DNA of 64,000 bases from Acidimicrobiales bacterium. Lineage in GTDB: Bacteria > Actinomycetota > Acidimicrobiia > Acidimicrobiales > Iamiaceae. Position 1 is the stretch's first letter; each line of letters begins with the position of its first letter. Made by a program: the position numbers and the translations under genes. Under the pieces are notes generated by a model. It saw only the letters and a program-made list of their open reading frames with translations. It was not told the origin of the DNA and did no database searches. Below are positions 33,209 to 41,830 of this stretch, one piece after another. Location: contig DASZTW010000007.1 in assembly GCA_035547835.1 (NCBI GenBank), positions 62,001 to 126,000 on the forward strand, in the 5' to 3' direction.

Positions 33209-33853
33209 TCAGGTGAGGCGCACGATGCCGCTGCGCACGGCTTGCAGCACCGCTTGGGTGCGGTCGCGGGCGTCGAGCTTGGCGTAGATCGACGCCAGGT
33301 GGTTCTTAACCGTCTTTTGGCTGATGTACAGCTGCGCGGCGATCTCGGGGGTCGAGCATCCGTCGGCCACGAGCTGCAGCACCTCAATCTCTCGGGGGCT
33401 GACCGCGCACGGGGCCTCGGGTGGCTCGGGCGCGAGCTGCTGCGCCTGCTCGAGCATCGAGGCAGCGATGGCCGGGCTGAGGTGCGTCTCGCCGCTGGCG
33501 GCCTGGCGGATGGCGCAGGCGATGTCGTCGATCGAGCAGTCCTTCACCAGATAACCCGTGGCACCGGCGCGCATGGCGTCGACCACGATCGTGTCGGCCG
33601 TGTGCATGCTCAGCACCAGGATCGGCAGCTGTGGATGCACCCGCCGGATGCGACGCGTGGCTTCCACGCCGTCGACCACGGGCATGGTCACATCCATGAG
33701 GACGACATCGGGGCTGGCGGCGTCGCAGGCGTCGACCGCCTCACGCCCGTTGCCGGCCTCGGCCACCACCTCGAAGCCCTCGGCCTGGAGCGAGCGGCGC
33801 AGGCCCTCTCGGAGCATGCGGTGATCGTCGGCCAGGAGCAGTCGAGTTCCCAC
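33209..33853 (-). CDS. NarL/FixJ-type response regulator
   Basis: This 214-residue regulator has an N-terminal receiver (LLLADDHRMLREGL, Asp54 in VVLMDVTMP, Lys in GYLVKD) and a C-terminal LuxR-type helix-turn-helix (VSPREIEVLQLVADGCSTPEIAAQLYISQKTVKNHLASIYAKL). The GTG at 33853 gives MGTRLLLADDHR. It follows the sensor kinase by 44 bp and is the last gene of the tad operon, placed directly upstream of flp. It probably controls pilus gene expression (inference from position). Confidence 0.92.
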   Translation of the reverse strand: MGTRLLLADDHRMLREGLRRSLQAEGFEVVAEAGNGREAVDACDAASPDVVLMDVTMPVVDGVEATRRIRRVHPQLPILVLSMHTADTIVVDAMRAGATGYLVKDCSIDDIACAIRQAASGETHLSPAIAASMLEQAQQLAPEPPEAPCAVSPREIEVLQLVADGCSTPEIAAQLYISQKTVKNHLASIYAKLDARDRTQAVLQAVRSGIVRLT

Positions 33854-33897
33854 GTGGTTCCATCGGCAGGCGGGCCGGCTCGTTGAGCGGCGCCCGG

Positions 33898-35556
33898 TCA
33901 GGTCGGGCGCAGGTGGAGGCGCAGCACTTGGCGGCCGTCGAACGCCTTCGAGACCGTGAGCTCGGCGCCGAGCGCGTCGGCCCGGTCCTGCAACGTGGCG
34001 ACCTCCATTGCGTCGCCACGGCGGCGGCCTTGTTCGGCAAAGCCGTCGTGAGCGAGCTCCAGCTCGGCCGCGCGCCCGTCCGTCCACCAGCGCACGGCGA
34101 TCGATGACGCGTTCCAACGTCGCTCGGCCGCGAGCACGGCTTCTTGGCCGATGCGCCACAGCTCGTGTTCGACGCGGCGAGGTAGCCGTCCGTTGGCGTC
34201 GCCCTCGAACGCCACCTTCACCTCGCCTCGCTCGGTGACCCGGGCGCAGCAGCGTGCCAGGGCGGCCCCCACGTCGATTTCGTCGCTCACGTCGCTCTTG
34301 AGGTCGAACAGTGTCTCGCGCACCTCGCTCAGCGCGGTGCGCAGGTCGCCTCGCAAGCGGGTGAGCTCTTGGCTGAGGGCCGTGTCGTCGACGCCGCGGG
34401 TGACGCGTTCGAGCTCGAAGCCGAGGTAGGCGAGCGTCTGTCCCACGCCGTCGTGCAGGTCGTGCGCGATCCGCGTGCGCTCCTCGTCGGCGCCGACGAG
34501 GCGCAGGCGGGCGAACCAGCGAGCGTTGTCGATGCCAAGCCCTGCCGGCTCACTGAGGCCCCTCGCGAGCTCGAGTGCCCGATCCGCCTTGGCAGGTTCC
34601 TCGTCGTCGAACTCGATGGCGAGCAGGCCGACCAGCTCGTTTCGGGCCAGGAGCGGCGCGTACACGCCGCATCTGGCTTGGGAGCGCAGACCCGCGGGGG
34701 GACCGGTGCCCTCGGAGCCGAGGTCCACCCTGACGGGCGCGAGGCGGTGCAGCGCCCGCGCCGGCCCGCTGCGCAGCACGGTGGAGTCGAGCACGTCGCC
34801 GTCGATGCCCTCGAAGCGCCCGACGCGCCACTCGGAGGGCTCGCCGAGCTGGTTGCGCAACATGATGGCGGCCGCGTCGTAGCGCAAGTGGTCGCGCAAG
34901 GTGCGGATGGTCTGGTCGAGCACGCCGTCGAGGTCGAGCTCGGCGGGGAGGGCTTGCGCGACACGGTGGAGCGACGAGAGCAGCACGTTGGCATCGGTGA
35001 GCTGCTGCACCCACAGCATCGCCTCGGACTTGTTCGACTCCGCGTCGCCGATCACGCGGCGGGCATAGCCGGCGACGCCGGCCACCATCACGACCTCGAG
35101 GCTCCACTGCCGCGCTGCGGTGAACGACCACGTCACGTCGAACCAGCCAGCCCAGCTCGCTGCCGAGATCACCGCCGCCACGGCGATGGCTGTGGGGATG
35201 CCTTCACGCAGACCTCTGGCGAAGCCGGCGATGGCCACCACGCCGAGGAGCGGGAACACGTACGGCGAGTCCCAGCCTCCGGTGGCGAGGACCGCTGCCA
35301 CGTGGATGGCGAGCGAGCCGGCGACGGCCACCAGGTCGATCGCGCGTCCACGCCCGTGCAACGGGGCGAGGATCCGGGCGGCGTGCACGACGACCAGACC
35401 GAGGCCGACCAGCGCGAGCCGCCAGTGGTCGTTGGAGGCTGCAGGTGCAGCGATGGCGGCGGCGAACGCGAGGCACGCCAGGCGAATCGCCGTGACCGCG
35501 GCCCGGAAGCGGCTCAGGCTGTCGTCGGTTCGATCGGCGGCGGCCAGGGTGGTCAC
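33898..35556 (-). CDS. Membrane sensor histidine kinase (HisKA_3 type)
   Basis: This 552-residue sensor has about five or six N-terminal membrane helices, a GAF-like region in the middle (ELDLDGVLDQTIRTLRDHLRYDAAAIMLRN) and the dimerisation/phosphoacceptor motif DEERTRIAHDLHDGVGQTLAYLGFELE with His365. The ATPase domain is degenerate. The expected EALTNALKHA N-box reads EAVLAAERRWNA, so the Asn that helps bind Mg-ATP is missing, and the G-boxes are poor. It may autophosphorylate weakly or act mainly as a phosphatase or scaffold. The GTG at 35556 lies 5 bp after tadC. Its partner is the response regulator downstream. Confidence 0.85.
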   Translation of the reverse strand: MTTLAAADRTDDSLSRFRAAVTAIRLACLAFAAAIAAPAASNDHWRLALVGLGLVVVHAARILAPLHGRGRAIDLVAVAGSLAIHVAAVLATGGWDSPYVFPLLGVVAIAGFARGLREGIPTAIAVAAVISAASWAGWFDVTWSFTAARQWSLEVVMVAGVAGYARRVIGDAESNKSEAMLWVQQLTDANVLLSSLHRVAQALPAELDLDGVLDQTIRTLRDHLRYDAAAIMLRNQLGEPSEWRVGRFEGIDGDVLDSTVLRSGPARALHRLAPVRVDLGSEGTGPPAGLRSQARCGVYAPLLARNELVGLLAIEFDDEEPAKADRALELARGLSEPAGLGIDNARWFARLRLVGADEERTRIAHDLHDGVGQTLAYLGFELERVTRGVDDTALSQELTRLRGDLRTALSEVRETLFDLKSDVSDEIDVGAALARCCARVTERGEVKVAFEGDANGRLPRRVEHELWRIGQEAVLAAERRWNASSIAVRWWTDGRAAELELAHDGFAEQGRRRGDAMEVATLQDRADALGAELTVSKAFDGRQVLRLHLRPT

Positions 35557-35561
35557 CGGCG

Positions 35562-36497
35562 TCAGCCGAACATGTGGGTCAGGCCGTGCCAGGCGGGCCC
35601 GAGGATCACCACGAACAGCGCCGGGAAGATGCACATGATCAGGGGGAAGATGATCTTCACGGGCAGCTTGCCGGCCTTTTCCCGTGCTCGCGACTGGCGC
35701 TTCTTGCGCATCTCGACCGCCTGGGTCTTGAGCACTTGGCCGACGGGCATGCCGAGCGCGTCTGCCTGCGTCATCGCGACGACGAAGTTGGACAGCTCCG
35801 GGACCCGGGTGCGCCGGCGCATGTTCTGCAGCGCTTCGCGCCGCGTCAGGCCGAGGCTCATCTCCTGGAGCATGCGGGCGAACTCGTGCGAGAGGGGCGA
35901 GCTGAAGTGGTCGCACACGATCGCGACGGCACCTTCGAAGCCGAGCCCGGCCTCGACGCTGATCGCCAGCAGGTCGATGGTGTCGGGGAGCTCGTCGCGC
36001 ATCGACTCCTGGCGCTCGTCGGCCTTGCGGCTGACGACCACCCGTGGGTACAGCGCGCCGAGCAGGGGCAGCCCGATCACGGCGCACATGGCGATGTTGT
36101 CCTTGGCGACGCCGGTGCCGGCGAGCACGAGCCCGATCACGAGCCCGACCCCAGCGAGCAGCAGCTGGGCGGTGATGACCTCCTCGGGTCGCCACGTGCC
36201 CGCCAGCCCGGCGTACGCGAGCTGGCGTCGAACGGTGTCGCGGTAGTTCGACGGCATCACCCGCGACAGCAGCCCGACGATCGACGACCCGAGCGGGCGC
36301 AGCACCCGTTGCAGGAACGGCGTGGTCAGCAGGCGTTCGAACTCGTCGGTCGGGCCGGTGAACGGCTCCTCGTCAAGGCTCCGCAGGTAGCTCTCGAGGT
36401 CGGCGTCGACCGGCACACGGCTGTCGACCACGCCGACGGCGACGGCGGTCCCGCCCGCCGCGACCACGGCGCAACCGAGCATCAGGAGGGGATCCAT
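35562..36497 (-). CDS. tadC: Tad pilus inner-membrane protein TadC
   Basis: This 311-residue type II secretion F-domain protein has several membrane helices and the Tad-type pattern DELPDTIDLLAISVEAGLGFEGAVAIV, then LSNFVVAMTQADALGMPVGQVLKTQA. It forms the inner-membrane platform with TadB. The start ATG at 36497 is 10 bp after the tadB stop. It lies in the operon cpaB-tadZ-tadA-tadB-tadC-kinase-regulator. Confidence 0.92.
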   Translation of the reverse strand: MDPLLMLGCAVVAAGGTAVAVGVVDSRVPVDADLESYLRSLDEEPFTGPTDEFERLLTTPFLQRVLRPLGSSIVGLLSRVMPSNYRDTVRRQLAYAGLAGTWRPEEVITAQLLLAGVGLVIGLVLAGTGVAKDNIAMCAVIGLPLLGALYPRVVVSRKADERQESMRDELPDTIDLLAISVEAGLGFEGAVAIVCDHFSSPLSHEFARMLQEMSLGLTRREALQNMRRRTRVPELSNFVVAMTQADALGMPVGQVLKTQAVEMRKKRQSRAREKAGKLPVKIIFPLIMCIFPALFVVILGPAWHGLTHMFG

Positions 36498-36507
36498 TGG
36501 CAGCCTC

Positions 36508-37473
36508 TCAGACCTTGATCTTCGACATCTTCTGGATGAGAGCGACGCCGGCGGCGACCGACCCTGCGGCTGCGCCGAGCCAGAAGTAGCCCCAGCCCTT
36601 CAACATCGGGTTGATGTAGCCGGGCGAGGTCACTTGCACGGCGAAGAAGACGAACACGGGCAGCCCGCCGACGATCCACGCCGAGAGCCGGCCCTCGGCG
36701 GTCAGCACGCTGACCTCCCGGCGGACCTCCTCACGGGCACGCATGAACTCGGCGAGCGTGTCGAGGAGGTCGGCGAGGGCGCCGCCCACTTCCTGCTGGA
36801 TGCGGATCGCCTGCACCATCCAGCGGGCGTCTTCCACGCCAACCCGTTCGGCCATGCGATCGAGCGCGTCGACGAGCGGGTCGCCGAGCTGGGTCTCCGA
36901 CACGACTCGGGCGAACTCGCTGGCGAGGGGCTCGTCGGCCTCTTCGCACATGATCTGGATGCTGCGCAGGAACGTGTGGCCGGCGGCGAGCGAGGCGGCG
37001 ATGAGCGACAGCGCATCGGGGAGCTGGGCCTCGAACGCCTTGCGGCGTTGGTTGACCTTGTACTCGAGGAAGCCGTGGCTGCCGAGCGGCGAGGCGGCGA
37101 GCACGAGGAGCCCCATCCACCAGTGGCTGGTGATGGCCATGACCAGCGCGCCCGCGATCACGCCGATCGAGCCGACGATGACCACGTACTCGCCGGGCTT
37201 CATCGGGATCCGTGCACGCTGGAGCTTCATGCGGAGCGAGCCCTTGGCGTCAACTTGCTGCACGATGCGCTCGGCGAAGCCGACCGTGCCCTCCACCACG
37301 GGGCTGTGGTTCTCGGTCACGTCCTGCACGTCGACGTCGCTCTCGCCGTGGGGGAGGTCGAGGACCGTGGCCAACCAGTCGTCTTGGCGCTCGGAGCGCC
37401 GGACGAGGCCGGCGGCCAGCAGCGTCAGGCCCCCGAGGACACCGACGACGGCAGCGATCAGTTGCGAGCTCAT
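36508..37473 (-). CDS. tadB: Tad pilus inner-membrane protein TadB
   Basis: This 321-residue GspF-domain protein has an N-terminal membrane helix (AAVVGVLGGLTLLAAGLV), the F-domain core QLPDALSLIAASLAAGHTFLRSIQIM, then a second set of helices near the C-terminus. It pairs with TadC to anchor the ATPase. The ATG at 37473 overlaps the tadA stop (ATGA), so translation is coupled. Confidence 0.92.
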   Translation of the reverse strand: MSSQLIAAVVGVLGGLTLLAAGLVRRSERQDDWLATVLDLPHGESDVDVQDVTENHSPVVEGTVGFAERIVQQVDAKGSLRMKLQRARIPMKPGEYVVIVGSIGVIAGALVMAITSHWWMGLLVLAASPLGSHGFLEYKVNQRRKAFEAQLPDALSLIAASLAAGHTFLRSIQIMCEEADEPLASEFARVVSETQLGDPLVDALDRMAERVGVEDARWMVQAIRIQQEVGGALADLLDTLAEFMRAREEVRREVSVLTAEGRLSAWIVGGLPVFVFFAVQVTSPGYINPMLKGWGYFWLGAAAGSVAAGVALIQKMSKIKV

Positions 37474-38990
37474 CGCAGGCGCTCCTGCTCCACCAGCGCG
37501 CGAGGTGTCGGCGGCTTGGTGCGTCGGCTCGGCACCGACGGCGGCGCCGGCACCGGTGGACGCAGGGCGCTGAGCGGCAGCTCGATGCCCTGCTCCTTGA
37601 GCTTTTCGAGGAACTTCGGGCGCAGACCGGTGGCGACGAGCTCCGCGCCGGGAGTGTCGCCGCGCCGGTTGCGATCGTGGTGCAGCGAGAACAGGTCCTG
37701 CAGCAAGATGACCTCGCCTTCGAGGCCTTGCACCTCGGTCACCGCCGTGACCACACGTCGGCCGTCGGGCATGCGGTCGACCTGCATGATGATGTCGACC
37801 GCCGATGCGATCTGCTCGCGGATGGCCCGTACGGGCAAGTCGAACCCGGCCATCAACACCATGGTCTCCAGACGCGAGATCGCGTCACGGGTGGAGTTGG
37901 CGTGGACGGTGGTCATCGAGCCCTCGTGGCCGGTGTTCATGGCCTGGAGCATGTCGAGCGCCTCCGCGCCGCGAACCTCACCCACGATGATGCGGTCGGG
38001 GCGCATGCGGAGGGCGTTGCGCACCAGGTCGCGGATGGCGACCTGGCCGCGCCCTTCCACGTTGGGTGGCCGTGCCTCGAGGTTGATCACGTGCTCCTGC
38101 TGGAGCTGGAGCTCGGCGGAGTCCTCGATGGTGAGGATCCGCTCGCTCTCGGGGATGAAGGAGGACAGCACGTTCAAGTTGGTGGTCTTGCCGGTGCCCG
38201 TACCACCCGAGACCAAGATGTTGAGCTTGCCTCGCACGCACGCCTCGAGCACCTGCACCAGGCCGAGCGTGTACGTGCCAAAGTTGATGAGGTCCTTGGC
38301 CGTGTAAGGGTCGGTGGCGAACTTCCGGATCGTGAGCACCGATCCGTGGATCGCCAGCGGCGGGATGATGGCGTTGACGCGGGAGCCGTCGGGGAGGCGA
38401 GCGTCGACCATGGGTGATCCCTCGTCGACGCGGCGGCCGACGGCCGACACGATCTTTTCGATCACTTGGCGGTACTGCGCGTCGTCGGCGAACCGCACGC
38501 CGGTGTGCTCGAGCTTGCCGCCGCGCTCGACCCAGATGTCGTTGTGGGCGTTGCACATGACTTCGGTGACGCTCTCGTCGTGCAGCAGCGCGTCGAGCGG
38601 GCCGTAGCCGAGCGTGTCGGCGAGCATCTCCTGCACGAACTTGCGCCGCTCGACGGTCGTGACCTCGACGTCTTCGCGGTCGAGGATGCGGCCCAGCTCC
38701 TCGACGAGCTCGCTCTCCACCTGTTCGGGTGACAGCGACGCCATGCGGGGGGCGAGCTCTTCGAGCACGAGGTCCCGCACTTGGCGCTTCGTGGCCTCCC
38801 ACGAGGCGTCGCGGCCGGTCCGCGCGGTGCCCGGCCTGGCACCTCCGCCGGCGTCGGTCGCGGCCTTGCCCGACGTCTTCGCCGCGCCGGCCCGCAGGGT
38901 CCCCGCCGGACTCCGGTTGGAGGACCTCGTGCCCTCGGTGGGAGCCGGGCCCTCCTCCTCGATGGCGGCGAGCTTCTCAGAGAGCTTCAT
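37470..38990 (-). CDS. tadA: Tad pilus assembly ATPase TadA/CpaF
   Basis: This 506-residue secretion ATPase powers Flp pilus assembly at the membrane. Walker A is ILVSGGTGTGKTTNLNVL, the Asp box is RILTIEDSAELQL, Walker B is RIIVGEVRGAEALDMLQAMNTGHEGSMTTVHANS (which includes the His box). The N-terminal 100 residues are low-complexity (Gly/Ala/Thr/Lys). A purine-rich Shine-Dalgarno (AGAGGACA) precedes the ATG at 38990. tadB follows with a 4-bp overlap. Confidence 0.95.
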   Translation of the reverse strand: MKLSEKLAAIEEEGPAPTEGTRSSNRSPAGTLRAGAAKTSGKAATDAGGGARPGTARTGRDASWEATKRQVRDLVLEELAPRMASLSPEQVESELVEELGRILDREDVEVTTVERRKFVQEMLADTLGYGPLDALLHDESVTEVMCNAHNDIWVERGGKLEHTGVRFADDAQYRQVIEKIVSAVGRRVDEGSPMVDARLPDGSRVNAIIPPLAIHGSVLTIRKFATDPYTAKDLINFGTYTLGLVQVLEACVRGKLNILVSGGTGTGKTTNLNVLSSFIPESERILTIEDSAELQLQQEHVINLEARPPNVEGRGQVAIRDLVRNALRMRPDRIIVGEVRGAEALDMLQAMNTGHEGSMTTVHANSTRDAISRLETMVLMAGFDLPVRAIREQIASAVDIIMQVDRMPDGRRVVTAVTEVQGLEGEVILLQDLFSLHHDRNRRGDTPGAELVATGLRPKFLEKLKEQGIELPLSALRPPVPAPPSVPSRRTKPPTPRALVEQERLR

Positions 38991-39042
38991 CGCAATGTCC
39001 TCTTCTCAGGGGTTCGCATCGTCTGGATGGGCAGCGGGCGCG

Positions 39043-40320
39043 TCAACGGTTGCGTCGGAAGCGCTTGCGCTTGGTGGGCGCGGCTTCGGCATCGATCTGT
39101 GCCTGCGCCTCTGGGGGAAGCAGACGCTTGAGGCCGCCGACCATGAGGCGGCTGACCTCCGAGTCGGGCGAGCTCGCCATCACGGGCATGCCGACGTTGA
39201 TCGATCGGCTCACCTCTTTGGCGTAGGGGAGGACTGCGTCGAACCCCTTCGGAAAGATGCGGCTCACCTGTTCGACGTCGATGCCCACGTCGGTCTCGGC
39301 CTTGTTGAGCAGCAGGCGGACGTTGTCGCTGGAGATCTTGAGCCGCTCGAGCGTCGACAGGAACACGCTCATGTTGCGCACGCTGGGGAGGTCGAGCGTG
39401 GCCATGCTGTACAGCTCGTCGGACAGGTCGAAGGCCGCGAGCACGACCTCCGACAGCGCGGGGGGCGTGTCGACGATGATCCAGTCGTAGTGGTCGCGTG
39501 CCGCTTCGAGCACCCGGGTGACTTCCGGCGGCGAGATCCGATCGGCTTCAGAGGGGTCACGGGGCGCGGCCAGGACGTGGATGCCGGTCTCGTGGGTCAC
39601 CGTGTAGTCCTCGACCTGCTCGTCGATGCGGAGCTCGCCGGCGGCCTCGCCGTCCAGCAGGTCGGAGATCGTGTACTTCGGTCGCAGCCGCAGCGCCGTC
39701 GACACCTCACCGAACTGGAGGTCGAGGTCCAAGATGCAGACCTTGCTCTGGGTGTGGTGCACGAGGAAGTACGCGAGGTTGGTGGCGAAGAACGTCTTGC
39801 CGCAGCCCCCCGTGGCCGACGTGATCGTGATGATCCTGCCGGGCTGGCGGGGAACCGCGGCGGCGGCCGACGGGTTGCTGTCGGCGGCGACGACGGGTGC
39901 AGCCACCACGGCCGGGGGCGGCGGTTCCTGCAGCCGCGAGACGAGCGAGATGGCGAGCGCCCGCTCGATGGCGACGAGCAGATCCTTGTCCTCGGACGGG
40001 AGCTGCACGAGGTCGACAGCACCGGCCTGCACGATCTCGCGGATCGTGGCGTCAGGCCGGCGGCTGAACGCCAGCACCACCGGCATCTCGGGGAGCTCTT
40101 CGCGGATCACCCGGAGGCGGGTCAGGCCGCCGCGGGTGCTGAGGCCGGGGCCGGCGATCAGCACGTCGAACGGGCCGTCGTCCGTGAGGACGTCGCCCAC
40201 GTTGGCCGGTTGGGTGCAGGCCACCACCTCGGGCGCAGGCTGGAGGTCTTCGGCGACCGTCGTCACCTGCGCCGCGAGGGTCTCACCCTTGTCGAGGACG
40301 AGGAGTCGTGGAGTTCGCAT
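39043..40320 (-). CDS. tadZ: TadZ/CpaE-like localisation ATPase
   Basis: This 425-residue protein has an N-terminal receiver-like domain (TPRLLVLDKGETLA...FDVLIAGPGLS...GAVDLVQLPSEDKDLLVAIERALA) and a ParA/MinD-type ATPase with a deviant Walker A (TSATGGCGKTFFATNLAY) and VCILDLDLQFGEVSTALRL, ending in a Lys/Arg-rich tail. CpaE/TadZ proteins place the pilus machine in the cell. The ATG at 40320 is preferred because it lies just after the cpaB stop with GAGCGGA as Shine-Dalgarno. An in-frame TTG at 40332 is less likely. Confidence 0.88.
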   Translation of the reverse strand: MRTPRLLVLDKGETLAAQVTTVAEDLQPAPEVVACTQPANVGDVLTDDGPFDVLIAGPGLSTRGGLTRLRVIREELPEMPVVLAFSRRPDATIREIVQAGAVDLVQLPSEDKDLLVAIERALAISLVSRLQEPPPPAVVAAPVVAADSNPSAAAAVPRQPGRIITITSATGGCGKTFFATNLAYFLVHHTQSKVCILDLDLQFGEVSTALRLRPKYTISDLLDGEAAGELRIDEQVEDYTVTHETGIHVLAAPRDPSEADRISPPEVTRVLEAARDHYDWIIVDTPPALSEVVLAAFDLSDELYSMATLDLPSVRNMSVFLSTLERLKISSDNVRLLLNKAETDVGIDVEQVSRIFPKGFDAVLPYAKEVSRSINVGMPVMASSPDSEVSRLMVGGLKRLLPPEAQAQIDAEAAPTKRKRFRRNR

Positions 40321-40328
40321 CTGTCCGC

Positions 40329-41087
40329 TCAACCCTTCGGGAGCTGGTTGCTGTACTGGACGCCGGAAGTGCTGGCGGGCGCGTTGCCCTTGGCGACGAT
40401 CGTGAAGTACAGGTGGTTCAGCGAAGTGGCGAACACGACGTGCTCAGCCTCTTCAGGGGTGAGGGCGAGCAGGTAGGTCAGGTTCTGGCCCTCGGCTCGA
40501 GGCGTCGTGGCGCCGTTCTGGGCGGTGGTCACGTCGTTGGTGTCGACCGCGGGTGCCACCTGTTGCGACACGTCGAGCACCGTCACGTTCGACACGAGCA
40601 GCTTCGACACCGGCAACGGCGAGCCCGGGTCCGACGGCAACTGGTACGTGTACAGGTTGATGACGTCACCGGCGCCGGCGTAGCCGCCACCCGCCGCCGT
40701 GAAGGGCAACGTCACGGCCACGCCGTTCTTGCCCTTCGGGATGCTGATCGCCTGGGCCCGCAGGGACTGCGTGCGCACCGAGTCGGAGCCGATCTGCTCA
40801 CCTTTGCTGATGCTGCGGATGGTGATCTGGCCGCTCAGTGATCCGGCATTGCTCAACGCGGTCGCGGACCGCTGCGACACCGGCACGTTCTTGACCGCCA
40901 CATGGCCCGACGAGATCAAGTCGTCGCCGGTGGTGCCTTGGGAGATGTTGGATGTCGCCACCAACACGGGGACGGTGGCGGTGTTGCTGCTGCCGCCGCT
41001 GTCGCGGGTGGTCGACCACAGCAACACCCCTCCGATCAGCACCACGGCCACGCCCACCAGCACCAGGACGTTCGCTCGACGTTGCAC
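40329..41087 (-). CDS. cpaB: CpaB/RcpC-like pilus assembly protein
   Basis: This 252-residue protein has one N-terminal membrane anchor (NVLVLVGVAVVLIGGVLLW) and an SAF-type domain (VPVLVATSNISQGTTGDDL; later GAGDVINLYTYQL), as in CpaB/RcpC of Tad systems, where it sits outside the cytoplasmic membrane. The start is set at GTG 41087 because GAGGAGG stands 6 bases upstream. An ATG at 41159 would give 24 more residues but has no Shine-Dalgarno. It is the first gene of the tad operon and is divergent from coaE. Confidence 0.8.
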   Translation of the reverse strand: MQRRANVLVLVGVAVVLIGGVLLWSTTRDSGGSSNTATVPVLVATSNISQGTTGDDLISSGHVAVKNVPVSQRSATALSNAGSLSGQITIRSISKGEQIGSDSVRTQSLRAQAISIPKGKNGVAVTLPFTAAGGGYAGAGDVINLYTYQLPSDPGSPLPVSKLLVSNVTVLDVSQQVAPAVDTNDVTTAQNGATTPRAEGQNLTYLLALTPEEAEHVVFATSLNHLYFTIVAKGNAPASTSGVQYSNQLPKG

Positions 41088-41203
41088 CTTTGGCCTCCTC
41101 GATCCGGGACCCGGAGTGTCGGTCCGGGCTCGGGGAACGAATCGGCCGCGAGGGGTCATTCGTGAGTGGTTTCGCGCACCTACCGAGCCACTACCTTGGC
41201 GCA

Positions 41204-41830
41204 GTGGTCGTCATCGGGCTCACCGGAGGCATCGGATCCGGCAAATCCACCCTGTCCACACGGCTTGCCGCGCGCGGCGCGGTCGTGATCGATGCCGACG
41301 CGATCACCAAGCAGCTCCAGCAGCCCGGCATGCCGGTGTTCGAGGCCATGGTCGAGCGGTTCGGCCCGGCGATCGTCGGCGGCGATGGACAGCTCGACCG
41401 CCAGGCGGTGGCCGACCTGGTGTTCAAGGACCCCCAGGCGCTGGCCGACCTGAACGCCATCGTGCACCCCGCGGTCGGTGTGGAGATCGCCGAGCGGCTG
41501 GCCGCCGAGACCGAGACCGACCACATCGTGATCCTCGACGTGCCGCTGCTGGTGGAGTCGGGGAGGGCTGACCAGGCTGCGACGATCGTGGTCGACGTCG
41601 ATCCCGAGATCGCCTTGCACCGCCTCGTGCAGCAGCGCGGGATGCGTCCCGACGATGCCCGGGCGCGCATGTCACAGCAGGCCAGCCGCGAGCAGCGCTT
41701 GGCGGCGGCCGACTTCGTCATCGACAACTCCGGCACTGTCGGTGACCTGGAGGCCCAGATCGAGGACCTCTGGCCGAAGCTGCTGGCGCTGACCACGGCC
41801 CCGGCCGAGCGGACCGACGAGGGCGAGTGA
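41204..41830 (+). CDS. coaE: Dephospho-CoA kinase
   Basis: This 208-residue P-loop kinase phosphorylates dephospho-CoA, the last step of CoA synthesis. The motifs are VVIGLTGGIGSGKSTLSTRLAARGAVVIDADAITKQL (Walker A), VFKDPQALADLNAIVHPAV and VILDVPLLVESG. The GTG at 41204 starts close to the glycine-rich loop as is usual. It overlaps the downstream SDR gene (GTGA). In Mycobacterium coaE directly follows rpsA; here ten kilobases of pilus genes are in between. Confidence 0.94.
   Translation: MVVIGLTGGIGSGKSTLSTRLAARGAVVIDADAITKQLQQPGMPVFEAMVERFGPAIVGGDGQLDRQAVADLVFKDPQALADLNAIVHPAVGVEIAERLAAETETDHIVILDVPLLVESGRADQAATIVVDVDPEIALHRLVQQRGMRPDDARARMSQQASREQRLAAADFVIDNSGTVGDLEAQIEDLWPKLLALTTAPAERTDEGE

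Noticed and set aside
41088-41159. Upstream ATG (41159) as cpaB start
   Set aside because: No Shine-Dalgarno, and it adds an Arg/Pro-rich stretch; the GTG at 41087 has GAGGAGG in the right place.
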